Origin: Choristoneura fumiferana
Taxonomy: Eukaryota > Arthropoda > Insecta > Lepidoptera > Tortricidae
Direction: 5' to 3'
Assembly (NCBI RefSeq): GCF_025370935.1
Contig: NC_133481.1
Span: forward strand, 17,664,070 to 17,728,069
Length of the DNA stretch: 64,000 bases
Positions 33,779 to 45,943 of the stretch are shown piece by piece (positions within the stretch are counted from its first letter, which is position 1; every line of letters starts with the position of its first letter). The notes under the pieces were generated by a model. The model made no database searches. It worked only from the letters and a program-made list of their open reading frames with translations, and was not told where the DNA came from. A program made the position numbers and the translations under genes.

Positions 33779-35149
33779 ATTTCATTTGTGTCACGTTTTG
33801 ATAACCTATGAATAATAACTATAAGTAGTAAAAAAAAAAATGACCCATCACAAACAAGACTGTACTCGTAACTATTAATTTGCAATTTGTCTTTCGATAT
33901 TTCAACTGTCAAAAAATGGGAGAATATAGGCGATCCCGGAACATCTGGCAACCCTAGGTTAGATTGTGAACAAACGCAATCATTGGCAAAAAAAGTTTCG
34001 ACGACATCAGTTCTGCCGTTTTAAAAATACTAACCTTTTAAAATGCCAAAATGATAAAAGTGATTCCGTGTTTTAACTCTCACATTATAATTAGGAGCCG
34101 ACCTTAAACAACCTTAAATGCATCGGAGCGTCGAAAAAGAGCCAAAATTAATCGCAACAGATTTAGGCTAGCAACATTATCGTTAATACGTAATGACAGG
34201 CTGCCTCTGTAGCTTGGAATGTACCACAAAGTTATCGGGGGTCTACGCCCAAGGTCGAAATTAAAACTTCGTCGTGTACCCTCTCACTCTTATTAATACC
34301 TACTAATAAGTGTGAGGGGGACGGCATGATACGAAGTTTGAATTTCTAATTTCAGTCTCTTGCGGCGCTGTTGGTGGTGAAATTAGTGTTGCCAGTAAAT
34401 CGCCATTGAAACCATGTTATTCGGATTCACAGGGTACCCTCCTGCGCAGACATTGGCCGAAGTTTTGAAAAAAATAAAAATAAAAAAGACGCATTTTTGA
34501 CATAAAAAAATAGTAACTGTTAAATATTCTGTAAAAAGTTCCTGTTGTCCTGTTTTTAAAAGAGTAATGACTAATACGATACGATACAGTAGAAAAACGT
34601 TTAATTCTAAAAAAATTGTTTCACTTTCTGATGCAAGTTGTGTCACAACTCAAAAAAAACAAAAAAATATATATTTGAATTTCAATGTTCTTCCACTTGC
34701 AGGAATTAGTGATCAGTAGCCTTAATATGGATTAAATTGTTGTTCAGATTATTTTTTGATACAATATAAATATAATATATTATATGGGTCACTTAAGAGG
34801 GCGTTGAACTGTATGCTACTTATAAATTAATTTGCATATCGAAAGATCGGGGATTGGCTGGGAAGTTGCCAACGATGTGTATATGTTGAGTTTAGATGTA
34901 ATCTGAAAGATATTGAATTCTTTGAGTAGGATTAAGCTAAAAACTGATCTTTAATGAATTACTCGTATTAGAAAAGATGATCAGGCAGGCGGACGGAGCT
35001 TTTATTGATCACCATGTCTGTCTTTCTCCGGCTTATTTCAGAGACCGTCATTAGTTTGGGAACGGTTGTGTGCTTGTTTTTTAGTTTTGAGATTTTTCGT
35101 GGCGTTTATTTTATCAAAGTGGTTCTAAGGTTCAGTGTCATAGAAAGTA
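33779..35149. other. Intronic DNA with a decayed MITE
   Basis: 34250-34365 (GGTCGAAATTAAAACTTCGT, CCCTCTCACTCTTATTA, then its rough mirror TACGAAGTTTGAATTTC) is a decayed member of the 'CTACGAAGTTCG' MITE family. Otherwise AT-rich and featureless. Confidence 0.4.
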
Positions 35150-35285
35150 TGAATAGGTATGTAGGTAAACTCTTTATTGCACATAAAAATAAAATTAAAA
35201 TAAATACAAATACACAGAAAGGAGAGCCAAGGCGAGTTTATCCCTAAAAAGGGACCCTTACCTACAGCTAACCTAGTTAAGAGAA
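35150..35285 (-). repeat. Retroelement 3' end (minus strand)
   Basis: AAACTCTTTATTGCACATAA then AAATAAAATTAAAATAAATAC is the reverse complement of a polyadenylation signal and tail (TTTATTTT...CAATAAAGAG). GGCGAGTTTATCCCTAAAAA then GGGACCCTTACC follows as 3' UTR-like sequence. Confidence 0.5.
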
Positions 35286-36120
35286 GACAAAAGTAATACA
35301 CGAATCATTTTGAGAGATTTAGATTTAGAGAGATTAAAAAAGCACACATTTTGTCGTAACGCATCATTTTAAGTTATATTCTTTATTTTTGTGTGAAATA
35401 TTAAATCTTTCTCCATTTTTATGGCATCGTCGAAACAAGTGGAATCAATAATTTAATTCAATAGCGTTTCAAAGATTTCGCTCCTCAGATAATTATAAAT
35501 TCTTTGTATAAATAAAAATGGCGGCTGTTTATGAATATTCATACTAATTAACGGAACATCAAACACGGGTTTGGAATACATTTAGTATCTTGTTGGTGAT
35601 AAATCAAGTATTTATATATATGCATATTTTATATATGGGTTCCGTTATCAAGTCCGAAAGTTGTCAAACGTTTCCTATGGATGGGTTCACCTACTCAAAC
35701 ATGTGTTTCAATGATCAGTTTTTATAAAATTTTACGTCTTGTTGTTAATTAAGCTACTGCACTATGGCAGGGTGAGACGACGGGAGTGGGGGAAGAGGGC
35801 AAGGAGAGAGTCAGGGGGTCTCATGGTTCAATTCTATTTATTTCTTGCAAATAAAAACTTTGAAATTTATTCATTGTAAAATAACATTAACAAAATGTCA
35901 GAATCAGTTCTCTTTTGTCGCAGAAAGAAAAGTAATGAGTTTAGAAAAATCTATACTATCCTAGATCCAGCCCAGCTCAGGGGGGAGGAGGGGTCGTGAT
36001 CCACATATGATAACTCGCCTCCTGGATCCGTCCTTAAGGGGGAGAGAGTGGAGTATTCATTTTAAACGTTACTTAAAACGTTTTGTATTGGGGGAATAAT
36101 TAGAATACTTAATATAAATT
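35286..36120. other. Intronic DNA without recognised features
   Basis: AT-rich at first, then a purine-rich patch at 35770-35820 (GAGACGACGGGAGTGGGGGA) and 35980-36050. No gene or repeat end was recognised. Confidence 0.4.
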
Positions 36121-36300
36121 ATGTTAGATTATGTGTAAAACATATTTCTACAAGATGCTGTCTTATGCAGTAAACCATACAATGACTAAAAATTTCACTT
36201 GCTCACACCGCGATTTGCAATTGATTTAACTTTCCGGTAGCTGTTTACTTGTCTGTTTATTTACACCGCTGTTAGATTAATGTAAAATGTGCAACAAATG
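36121..36300 (+). repeat. Local duplication, copy 1
   Basis: ATGTTAGATTATGTGTAAAA then CATATTTCTACAAGATGCTG, CGATTTGCAATTGATTTAAC and GTTTACTTGTCTGTTTATTT, ending AAAATGTGCAACAAA. The same order is present at 36905-37073, with small indels. The two copies lie in direct orientation about 600 bp apart. Confidence 0.85.
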
Positions 36301-36672
36301 ATCTATGATGAATGACATGTGACATGATGCGTTTGATGAATGATGCTGATGAGTGACACAACCGTACACCATGCTACCAGTTGTTAGATGAACGAACCAC
36401 AACCAGTTTTTATTGTCACTGTAACTCCAAGTACCACATACGTCTTGTTTTTTTTTGATTTTTTTTGATGTTGAAATGCATGGAGATAATTATATATGGT
36501 CTATTATTAATGAGCATGTAAATTTAGTTTCATCTTTGCTACGGTTGGTCTAATTTCAGCAATGTAGTTAATCTAAAAGACATTTACAGTAAATATAGTT
36601 TTGAAGACGTATTAAAAAAAAAAAAAAATTATTAATAATTTGTGGATTTTAAGGTTTCATAAAAAGTATGTG

Positions 36673-36892
36673 GGTACTTAGTTACAGTGACAAGTAAAAC
36701 GGTTGTTGCGGTTCGTTAGTCTAACCGGTAGCATCTGTACGGTTGTGTCACCTGTGAGCTCTGTTTGAGTTGAAATCAGTGTAGTTTGGTGGTTGATAGA
36801 TGGTTTGTGTGATTTGGTGTTCTTACAGTGTGGAGGTGAGGAACTGCATGGCATATTTTGCATAGGCTTAGCTATCGTAAGGTCGCGGTAGC
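36673..36892 (+). repeat. Repeat family E, copy 1
   Basis: GTGTAGTTTGGTGGTTGATA, then TTCTTACAGTGTGGAGG, GGAACTGCATG, CATATTTTGCATA and GCTATCGTAAGGTCGCGGT. The copy at 53431-53648 has the same order (GTGTAGTGTGGTGG, TTCTTACAGTGTGGAGG, GCATATCTTGCATA, CTATCATAAGGTCGCGGG). Class unknown; no terminal repeats were found. Confidence 0.65.
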
Positions 36893-36904
36893 AACTTATT
36901 TTTC

Positions 36905-37073
36905 ATGTTAGATTAATTGTAAAACATATTTCTACAAGATGCTGTTTATGCAGTTAACATACGAATTCGCAACTTTTCACTCATGAAATGTGATTTGCAA
37001 TTGATTTAACTTTTATTGTTTACTTGTCTGTTTATTTACAAATGTTAGATTAATTAAAATGTGCAACAAAGTG
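36905..37073 (+). repeat. Local duplication, copy 2
   Basis: Second copy of 36121-36300, starting ATGTTAGATTAATTGTAAAA and ending AAAATGTGCAACAAAG. It lies directly behind the family E repeat. Confidence 0.85.
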
Positions 37074-38714
37074 GTACTTATGGCTTTGCTAAAAATCATG
37101 TAACTTGTAAATTGAATATAAGTATAAACAATTTGTTGACATTTATTAGTAGAATCTAATAGACAGTACAAATTAAGTCAAACCATTTCGAAAATGAAAT
37201 TATTAATCACACAATTAAAAAGTAACAATTTAAACCATAGAATTCTGTGAGAAATAACCTCATCATTATAGAAATTGTCCAACTTGGTTCTCAATACCCC
37301 ATTAGGTCGGTCGATGTATGGAGGTCTATTCAACCATAAAAAACAATATCATGTCGACGGATACCTACCTTAATTGCTTACTGAGGCCACAGCTCCGAAA
37401 CCTACCTTAACTTAAACTGTTTCAGTTAGATTTGCCTTGAGCGTTGGGGTGTAGGTATAATAAGCTGTTAATGACCCCCCTTTCTGGAGGCAGTCGGGTA
37501 ATAAATGATCGAGGAAGATGGAATGCTGTAAGGTCGGAACTTGGGATTGTTCTGGAAGGTTAGGTTCTGTGAAAGGGAGGTGTAGCTGTTTGAGGAGGGT
37601 GTTCATGTCCATGCCTAGTTTGGTTGTCTACAATAGTTTAAATTATGCTGTATGTATATTATTATAATAGCCCTGTAGAGGCAAAAGGTGGTATCTAAAA
37701 GAAAAAGCTTTCGTTTTATTGTCTATACCGTTTTATGTAGAATGTCTTAAACTGCACAATGATAAAAATAACTCAAAAGCTTTTTTCAGATAGGTAGCGC
37801 CTCTTGCCTTAAAAGAGGAAGTATACTTTAGTAGTACCTACTATTTTATTTTGATAAAGTTAGGATATTTTAGAGCAACTGAATCGGTCATATAAAGTTT
37901 TTTACAGATAACTGAGTTTTTATTTCCGTATATTTTAGTTTAAAATTAGTTTCTTAATTTAGCAATTCGAGAATAATATTACAAATTAGATGTTTATTGG
38001 TAAAATTAGTTTTCGTTTATTATTTATACCTAGTCTTTATTTAATAGCACAATTTTAAGTCTTATTCACGATTTAAATATATTTTGTTAATCTCGACATT
38101 TCGGCTGCTTTAATGCGGCCCACAGGTACCTAAACTAAACAGTATTTATTTATTTTAAATTTAAAAATGAATAATTTAAACAGTAAAATCTCGTGTTACT
38201 CCAATTAACCTACTTGCGAAGGAAGCAATTAATAAATGAAATCCATCATCTTTAGACAAATGCGACAATTATATTTTATTTCCAAAATGGCGTCACATAA
38301 AGAAGTGTGGCGCTTCCAATTATTACACGAATTATAGGTACAAAAATCAACATTTTAACATTGCCAAAACTGATGTTAAAGCGATTAACCTACAAAGGGA
38401 AATAATTAATAAATTTCTATTAAACATCCGCTATTAAACATCTCAATTAACATATGCTTGGTTTAGGCAAATATATAAATATTGGATTTCTCAGTTTATG
38501 TAGAGAAATATCTTCCGCTAATTCAAACAAGTGGCATTTCCTTAAACGATTATTTTCTGTCACTTGGCGAAAAGAGTAGCTGTTAGAAATTTGCCGAATT
38601 GCTTGGATCAAACGCATGGTTCAAAATGATTGCTAAAAAACGAAGGTAAGTTTTTCCTCGCATATATATAAGTAGAAGTACACGTTTACTGAAGTCACTT
38701 CAGTTTTTGTTTTA
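37074..38714. other. Intronic DNA without recognised features
   Basis: AT-rich. The patch 37330-37620 has an unassigned, slightly GC-richer composition. No convincing coding sequence is present. Confidence 0.4.
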
Positions 38715-38915
38715 CCACCGGATGGCCAAGTGGTTAGAGAACCTGACTATGAAGCTTGAGGTCCCGGGTTCGATTCACGGCCGGGTCAGATATGTATTTG
38801 TTTGAATATTAAGAATGTTTGTTCTCGGGTCTTGGATGTTTAATATGTATTTAAGTATGTCTTTAAGTTACCTGGTATCCATAGTTACAAGACATTGCTT
38901 CCAGTTTGGGACTAT
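38715..38915 (+). mobile_element. tRNA-derived SINE, family A, 3'-truncated
   Basis: CACCGGATGGCCAAGTGGTT and TGAGGTCCCGGGTTCGATTC form the head and B box. GTTTGTTCTCGGGTCTTGGA and CCAGTTTGGGACTA follow, after which the copy breaks off before the usual tail. Confidence 0.8.
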
Positions 38916-39350
38916 CAACTTGGCGGTTTTGACATCCACATCTCACTAAAGCTATTTTAAAGTATTTTTGAATATATTTTTGCTGGCAAATCCTACCATT
39001 TCTTTTGAAGTAAATCTGATTACTAGATGATAGTAAAATTCGACATTGAAGATTCAAATACAATTTGCATACATTGCAGGTTAAATAAAAAAAAGCTTAA
39101 AGCTTATAAAATACTTGTGTAAAAATAGCGTGATAAGTCCCGTATATGGTATTTTGACTAAGAGTGAGAATCACGAAAGTTTAAAACGTTAGCTTATAAA
39201 ATGCCAATAAGTAGGATAATTTGCAAGTGGTAGGACCTGTGCAAGGTCCGCCCGGATTGCTACCACCATCTTTGCTCGCTACATCCTGCGTTGAAGCAGC
39301 AGTGCTTGCACTGTTGTGTTTCGGCGTGGAGTAAGACAGCCGTTGAAATT
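38916..39350. other. Intronic DNA without recognised features
   Basis: AT-rich, with a short GC-richer run at 39235-39300 next to the family F element, probably part of it. Confidence 0.35.
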
Positions 39351-39501
39351 ACTTGGCACTTGAGGTATTCCATCTTAGGCCTTAGTTGGCAACTCATCTG
39401 CAATCCCCTGTGTTGCAGGTGCCTATGGGCGGTGGTGATCTCTTATCATCAGGAGATCCACTTGCTCGTTAGCCATCCAGTTGAATAAAAAAAAAAAAAC
39501 T
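39351..39501 (+). mobile_element. Retroelement 3' part, family F, with poly-A
   Basis: ACTTGGCACTTGAGGTATTC, TTAGTTGGCAACTCATCTGC, CTATGGGCGGTGGTGATCTC and CCACTTGCTCGTTAGCCATC lead into an A-run at 39487-39499. The poly-A at the 3' side supports a retroposed copy. Confidence 0.75.
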
Positions 39502-39790
39502 TGCCGAATAACTTTGTCAAACAGGTGTTAGGATTTGTGAAAGGCTTGGACAAGTTGCAAGAATGCCGCAACTGGGTTAACATGTCTCTATTTGTCTCTA
39601 TCTTATCATTTGTCAGTAATTAATACGTTTGTTAGTTGTAAGACTTAATTGTAGGTGTACCGCATTTTGCTGACATGTTAACAAGATGGACTTATCCAGT
39701 TGTTGCTCGTAAACGGCTAAAAATGGAGTTGTGGAGTTCGGTTAGGTTAGGTTTAAGTAAACGAGTATGTACATAAAGTTTATAGTTGTA

Positions 39791-39924
39791 CAGTCAACGT
39801 AATAAATAAGTGATCACTTTTGTACCTTGTCACTTTAACGTCATGATTAAAAAGCCATACGAAATTGTGTAACGACTGAAAGCGACAAAGTACAGAAATG
39901 ATCACTTATATATGACGTTAACTG
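39791..39924. mobile_element. 134-bp MITE, copy 1 (TA target site, Tc1/mariner-like)
   Basis: CAGTCAACGTAATAAATAAG then TGATCACTTTTGTACC at the left, and ATGATCACTTATATATGACG then TTAACTG at the right, are inverted copies. TA flanks both sides (39789-39790 and 39925-39926). The whole is nearly palindromic. Two more copies of the same length are at 46558-46691 and 60124-60257. Confidence 0.88.
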
Positions 39925-40702
39925 TACATAGTTTAAACTCTAAGTAGCAATGTAAATATTTGTATAAAATAACTTTAAAAGATAATTAACACGATAAAAT
40001 TAAATAAAAACAAAATAGGTAAGGACTTAAAACTTTAAAAACCATATTATTATGTGGGGGGAGGCACCAATAGAGAGATCTGTCTCCGGGCAGGTGTTAT
40101 GCCTGGGGACCGAAGTCCGAAGGACGAGCGTCGGTAGTTTTATATACGCGCCCGGGTTGTGAAACTTCGATAGCGCGATGTAGAACACGGTTGGAGTTTC
40201 TATGTGTGCTCACTAGATGGCGCTAGGAGTATCTATAATTATAACTAGCTGCTAACCGCGTCTTCGTCTCCGAATAATTCGTTTACGCTACTTCGCAGGT
40301 AAGTGCAGGTTTCCTCACGATGTTTTCCTTCACCGCAAAGATTATAGCTTTCTAAGTAAAAATAATTTAATTTAATTTAGATTCCTAAATGTACAAGTCT
40401 GAAACAATAATAATGAAGAACAATAATAATAATAAATCGACTAACACTAGTTTGTAAGACCAATCCTACTAACAAAAAATATGGACTTTTGTTTGGTCTG
40501 AAATAGTTTTTTTATATCTAATAAAAGTTTCTGAAAGATCAGTGCAACAGCCAATCACGTGATCGGTAAACGAAAAAGATGTGAGGAAGGCAATTTTTTC
40601 ATTCTACTTTCCATGTTAGAGCTTTCTATAATAAGAGTCTCTACGCTAATCTACGGACAGATGGACATATATAGCGAAATTATAAGGGTTCCGTTTTAGC
40701 TA
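39925..40702. other. Intronic DNA with an unassigned GC-richer block
   Basis: 40055-40230 (GGGAGGCACCAATAGAGAGA, CCGGGCAGGTGTTATGCCTG, GAAGTCCGAAGGACGAGCG) is distinct in composition but not recognised. 40298-40345 (TGCAGGTTTCCTCACGATGT) is a fragment of SINE family B on the minus strand. Confidence 0.4.
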
Positions 40703-40910
40703 CCGTAAACTGCTTCAACTTTGCCCTCTTTCCCCAACATTGCCTGCTTCGATTTAGAGTCAATAACTTAGCACCCTTTAGGTTTTAAAATCTTTATCGT
40801 ATAAAATTCCCGCAGATAAAAGTTTAAAACCTATAAGAGTGCTAAGTTATCGACTCTAAATCAACTCAGGCAATGTTGGGGCCAGAGGGCAAAGTTGAAG
40901 CAGTTTACGG
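40703..40910. mobile_element. 208-bp fold-back MITE with TA target site
   Basis: CCGTAAACTGCTTCAACTTT then GCCCTCTTTCCCCAACATTG at the left is mirrored by CAATGTTGGGGCCAGAGGGC then AAAGTTGAAGCAGTTTACGG at the right. The arms run about 85 bases each (also ...GACTCTAAATC and GTGCTAAGTTAT), leaving only a short centre. TA flanks both ends (40701-40702, 40911-40912). Non-coding. Confidence 0.88.
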
Positions 40911-41595
40911 TATTTTGACTATGGAATCCTAAAAACTAACACGTAAATACGAATGCTCAAAGAATACCTGTAGCATTTAATTGAATACTGTGTACTTACA
41001 GTTACACTTAATCTTAATGCTACGCTGCGCGAGCGCAATTTCCGCAAATCATAAAAATCACACCTAATCTCAAAACCTCCAAATGATCTCAGCGAAAGTA
41101 GGACTTACAAGAACAGATGCATCCCCAAAAATAGACGCTACACGAATTTATGCTGTATTTAAATAACATACGGTAGCTGTGAGATAAAATAAACTGTCGA
41201 ATTAATTTGGTCACCGAGTGTTTAGCATTTTGATGGCATTTCTCTAGTGGGTATTAAGTATAAGTAAAAAAACCTGTATTTTATACCGTTTGGTTGTAGC
41301 TGCGGCTTTTATGTGGTCTGGTTAGGTCGTAGTTGAGTTTTAGATCAATTTGCTATAATGAGCCCTAATTGTGAACAAATAAACGACGGTTTATGACCAA
41401 ACGTAACTTTATGTTTTTATCGGAAGAAGTTAGGATTCATGGGATCTATGATGATGCCATGTCTGTTATAAGAGTTTCATACATGTTTCATACATACATT
41501 TATACAAACAAACACGCCTCTCTACGTTTATTTTTGTTACTTCACTCTAAAACGACTTGAAGGATTTAGATGAATTTATTGGATGTATCCGAACA
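40911..41595. other. Intronic DNA without recognised features
   Basis: AT-rich sequence; nothing recognised. Confidence 0.4.
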
Positions 41596-41683
41596 TGAAC
41601 TACGGCCCAAGTCCTCGCGATTTGAGAGAGGGCCTGTGCCCTGCAGTGGGACGTATATAGGCCGAGATGATGATGATGATGTC
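41596..41683 (+). repeat. SINE family B, 3' fragment
   Basis: ACTACGGCCCAAGTCCTCGC, GGGCCTGTGCCCTGCAGTGG, then GACGTATATAGGCCGAGATG and an ATG-repeat tail. Head absent. Confidence 0.7.
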
Positions 41684-42875
41684 TGGTGATCTGCCCTCTT
41701 GCCAGTTTACCGCAGAAAAAAGCCGCCATACGTTAACGTCACATTAATATCAAACGCAAACTTCATTGTTAATAGACATGCTTTTTCCGCTGATAAATAT
41801 ACATGATACTTCGGCGTAAAAGGTGCGGGAGTGGTCACAGAATAGATTGATACAGACAGTTTATTTCATAAATCTTTCATAAATTTTGGCCGTCAGAACA
41901 AACTTTTAAATGTGACTTTAATATGTCATTAATACCACCCAGACAATCGTTTACAATTCAATATAATAACTACGAATGATTTTTTATTGAAGGTCATAGG
42001 TAAATAGTAAGGGGTACAGAGAACACAGGTAACTATCGAATCTACTAAATCGTGACGCTATGTGGAACCTTTTCGTAAAAAATCATAGTGACATCGCATT
42101 GCTTGACAAGGGAATTCAATATGACACTGTGAAGAACGTTCTACGGTGGGTCACGAATCAAATGGTTCGACTGTACATAGTAATGGTACAGGCTTAAAAA
42201 TATGATTGTATCTAGGTATGTTTTAACATAAAAATTGTTTGAGACCCAAAAGAAACTATTATGACTGACTGACTGGCATACAACGTAGCAACGTAGCTAC
42301 TGCTGCCTGAATTACTGAAGCTGGAGCTAGAGACTTAAAGTTACGAGCCTTCAGTGTCAAGTTTTTTTTTAATACTAGCTCCTTTTTTATCAAATATGGA
42401 GGACGCCGCAAGCGAAAGCAAGTAAATACGTATTTTTCTTGCGCTGTACTTATTTATTGTATGAACTCTCTAGATTTTTATAATCTGTGATTTAAAGCGA
42501 AGAAAAACATTGGCGGTTCACCGCAGGAGGCTAAGGTTTAGGCTAGACTGGTTTTTAGCATCGCTCGTACTATGACGCGGCCTTAACGATGTATTGATTT
42601 TAAATTTTTGTATTAAGTACTTAGTTGTTTAATGCTTTTATTTAACTTGCAGTGTTTGTAGGTATCAGCAGTAGAAATGGATGTATGGTTGAAATGCACA
42701 AACCAACAATCGACTCTACAGCCAAGGTAATAAGAATGTAAGTCGTTTTGAGCTTTACAACCGCGACAAGTATTAATGGTGTGGTATAAACATTTTTGTT
42801 AGGCACCTCGGAAAGTAACAGAAGCGTAAATTAGTACATTACAAAACTTATTTACCAGTAATGAGGCGGGGCCTC
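41684..42875. other. Intronic DNA, possible old Helitron-like fragment
   Basis: AT-rich. 42260-42400 (GACTGACTGACTGGCATACA, then GAATTACTGAAGCTGGAGC) has the look of a short interspersed repeat, unassigned. Nothing else. Confidence 0.35.
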
Positions 42876-43148
42876 ATCATCATCATCCCAGCCTATATAT
42901 GTCCCACTACTGGGCACAGGCCTCCTCTCAGAACAAGAGGGCTTGGGCCATAGTTCCCACGCGGGCCCAGTGCGGATTGGGAACTTCACACGCACCATTG
43001 AATTTTCGCAGTTTGTGCAGGTTTCCTCACGATGTTTTCCTTCACCGCATAGCTCGTGGTAATTTCAAATGTAATTCCGCACATGAATTTCGAACCCACG
43101 ACCCTCTGCTTGAGAGGCGATAGGTCAAACCACTAGGCCACCACGGCT
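42876..43148 (-). mobile_element. tRNA-derived SINE, family B, full length
   Basis: Reverse orientation copy: CATCATCATCCCAGCCTATA, GGGCACAGGCCTCCTCTCAG, CACGCGGGCCCAGTGCGG, TGCAGGTTTCCTCACGATGT, then the B box in TTCGAACCCACGACC and the head CACTAGGCCACCACGGC. Confidence 0.87.
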
Positions 43149-44455
43149 CCTAAATTATACTATTCTCTTTATAAATTTCTCTCAATCTCTTCACTCACTC
43201 GATGTACAGTGAGGGTAGGAAAACCTTCGTCAGTTATTAAATTTATTCTTTTATAAAGTAAAAGAATCTTAGTACATTTTGAAACCAAAGAACTAAGTAC
43301 ACAAGTGCATATCGAATTATACTTACTTGACATTAAACAAGGATCAAAATAGTATACACCTCTAACATATATCTAGTTTCATATCAATACCAAACCTTTG
43401 TAATAAACAGCTTTTTAAGAGTTTCAATCAAATAATATTCTAGTATCTGGGCGACGACTGAGCTTTGCTCGGGCTAAAGCTCGATAATAAGCGTTTTCCC
43501 AGAAATAAGACCAAGCTAGATCGAGTTGTCATCCCCGAAAACCCCCACATACCAAATTTCATCGAAATCGTTGGAACCGTTTCCGAGATCCTGATTATAT
43601 ATTTATATACATATACAAGTATTGCTCGTTTAACCTCCTAAGTCCTCGCGTACTTTATAAAGGACTAATTAACACTAAGAATAACGGCCGAATGTACTTT
43701 ATAAAGTACAAATTGTTAATTGAATAAAGACTTCTAAGAATTTTGAAATAAAATCCAAAATAACAAAGCAACCATGTCCAGGCCTTAAACGCTAAGTTTG
43801 TTAAAAAATGTCAGGACCCAGGAGGTCAAAGGTATTAGATATATTATTAGATAGATTTAATTGTCAGTATTTGTCAGTGCCAAGGTGTAGTGGTAGGGTT
43901 GCTATGGTCACCTTTAAACAAGATTATGTTTACCAGGTTGACAGGTTGACGCAGTATGCCATACTCAATTGGTAAAGCAGATTATCGCTTATACTGAGCA
44001 AAGGAAAATAGATCTTAAGGTGAGGAAACTTTTTTAGTCCGACTATACATAGACGACATGTTTAAAAAAGACATCTTCCAGTTAACCTTAAAACGACTGA
44101 TACATCAAATTAATTCAAAAATTATGAAACAACCCATAAAACACTCTGTATCTAACATAGATAACATCTCGGTATTAGTGGCATTGAATGTATTTTAAAT
44201 AAATAAAAAATAAAACACAAATAGTTAGTAGATTATGCAGAAATGCCGCTTCATTATGTGTTTGGGCTTATCTTGGATCATTACAAGAATGTACCTTCAT
44301 AGTGTGATGGTTTTTGTAACTGTTTTTTTACAGTTATTATGTAACATGACATAATCTTTAAGTTTTGGGTATCAGTATTTCTTGATACCGGTTTACAAAC
44401 GGAGACTTTTTACTGTACATAGAAAACTAACACAGAAAAAGTTTTTGGTAAAAAT
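43149..44455. other. Intronic DNA with one common lepidopteran repeat
   Basis: 43445-43635 (GGGCGACGACTGAGCTTTGC, ATACCAAATTTCATCGAAAT, CCGTTTCCGAGATCCTGA, then TATATTTATATACATATACA and TTGCTCGTTTAA) matches a well-known type of short lepidopteran interspersed repeat. The remainder is AT-rich and featureless. Confidence 0.45.
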
Positions 44456-44766
44456 TTAATTTTTAATACTACCTTTTTTGCTGACTGTACTTTTTGTTGA
44501 CTGTAGTTATATTGTCACCCAAACTACATTTGCATACCAACTTTCAAGTCGATGCCATTAACCGTTGAAGAGTTGCGTCCTGTGGAGACGATCTTGGCCG
44601 GACTACCAGGATGTCACTAGCAGATTATTGTATTGTCACGCAATTTACATAAGTATACCAAACAAGTCAATCCAACTACTGAAAGTTGGTCGAATTTAAC
44701 TTGCAAGATTTGATAACAGACAGACAGACAACGGGACAGGTGAAACTAAATAAAAGCTTGTAAAAA
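44456..44766 (+). mobile_element. 'GCTGACTGTAC' element, near full length
   Basis: AATTTTTAATACTACCTTTT, then TTGCTGACTGTACTTTTTGT, ATTGTCACCCAAACTACATT, CGATCTTGGCCGGACTACCA and GATAACAGACAGACAGACAA, ending GGTGAAACTAAATAAAAGCT. Same family as 27035-27330 and 47925-48180. Confidence 0.75.
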
Positions 44767-45061
44767 CAAGTACAGTCAGCAGCAGAAGCAAACGAGCGGT
44801 TATAGTTCTAAAAATGATCTACACACGACTCTACTGCCAAGTTAAAAAGAGAGTGTTAGATTATTTTGAGCACCGCAACCGCTCATCTACTTCTGCTACC
44901 GACTGTACGTGGACAAAATATATACGGTGTTAATTATTGCACTAAAACCTCAGACACCCCTGTCTTCTTTATTTTAAATAAGTTGTATGCATATGCTAAC
45001 AAATACCTTAACTTCACTCATCAAAACTGCCTAGGGATGTTATTTCTGCCAAGAGTGTGAC

Positions 45062-45085
45062 GATGAAGAAGAAGAAGAAGAAGAC
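45062..45085. repeat. (GAA)n short tandem repeat
   Basis: GATGAAGAAGAAGAAGAAGA, an imperfect-start trinucleotide run just upstream of the LINE fragment. Confidence 0.8.
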
Positions 45086-45100
45086 ATTTTTAAACTGATT

Positions 45101-45440
45101 TTGCTTAAAAGCATATTACTACTGAGTGAAAACTTCAAGGTTGCTCATCGAGCTATGGAGAGAGCAATGCTAGGGGTTTCTTTGAAGGATAAAATCCGAA
45201 ATCACACTATCCGACAAAGAACGAAAGTCACCGACGTTGCTCAGAGAATTACTTCGCTGAAGTGGCTTTGGGCTGGCCACGTCTGTCGCAGGACCGATAA
45301 ACGGTGGAGCAGACGAGTCCTCAAATGGAGACCACGGACAGGAAAACGTAGTGTAGGGCGTCCTGAGGCACGAACGACCTTAAGAGGGTCGCTGGCGGCG
45401 GATGGATGCGTAGGCTGATGATGATGATGATGATGAAAAC
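45101..45440 (+). pseudogene. 5'-truncated RTE-type LINE, C-terminal end of the reverse transcriptase ORF
   Basis: An open frame of 105 codons (45101-45418) encodes the basic C-terminal region after the reverse transcriptase domain: HRAMERAMLGVSLKDKIRN, RQRTKVTDVAQRI, LKWLWAGHVCRRTDKRWSRR, then WRPRTGKRSVGRP. This is typical of lepidopteran RTE endonuclease-reverse transcriptases. The endonuclease and catalytic YADD parts are absent, and the expected EAYVQQW end is deleted. A GATGATGATGATGATGATGA tail follows the stop. Dead copy. Confidence 0.85.
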
Positions 45441-45943
45441 ATCAACATTTTCTAGGGATAACGAGCACCACAAGACTAGTGTATTTCTAAAAACATTCAT
45501 GTTTTGCTACGTCAATAACTCTACTTGATTTCTAATTCTATACTCGTAATTTGTACGTTGAAAATTTGTGCTTATTCCTTGTCTAAATCATACAGGGAAA
45601 CACGACAATGTATTTGTTGGCCTTCAGCGGGATATTCGAAACGTTATCTCTGCTTTCTACTTAAACTGCAACATTCCAATCATCGAAATAAGGTTGAAAT
45701 GAAATTTACTGTACGACCTTGCCAGTGCCGTAACTCAGGGGTTATCGAAAGTGTAATTACGGCTATATTGTTGACCAGCACAATGGATTTACAATTCAGC
45801 TAATCTCTAATTTATGTCAAAACGCATTGCTGTTTAAATTGCATTGGATTGAATTTGTTGTTACTAAACTGTATTTAGGCATGTAATATTAAGGTATGAG
45901 CATTATAATATCATTTCAGTATTAATTACTCCAGACATAATAG
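45441..45943. other. Intronic DNA without recognised features
   Basis: AT-rich sequence; the 92-codon frame here has no recognisable domain. Confidence 0.35.
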
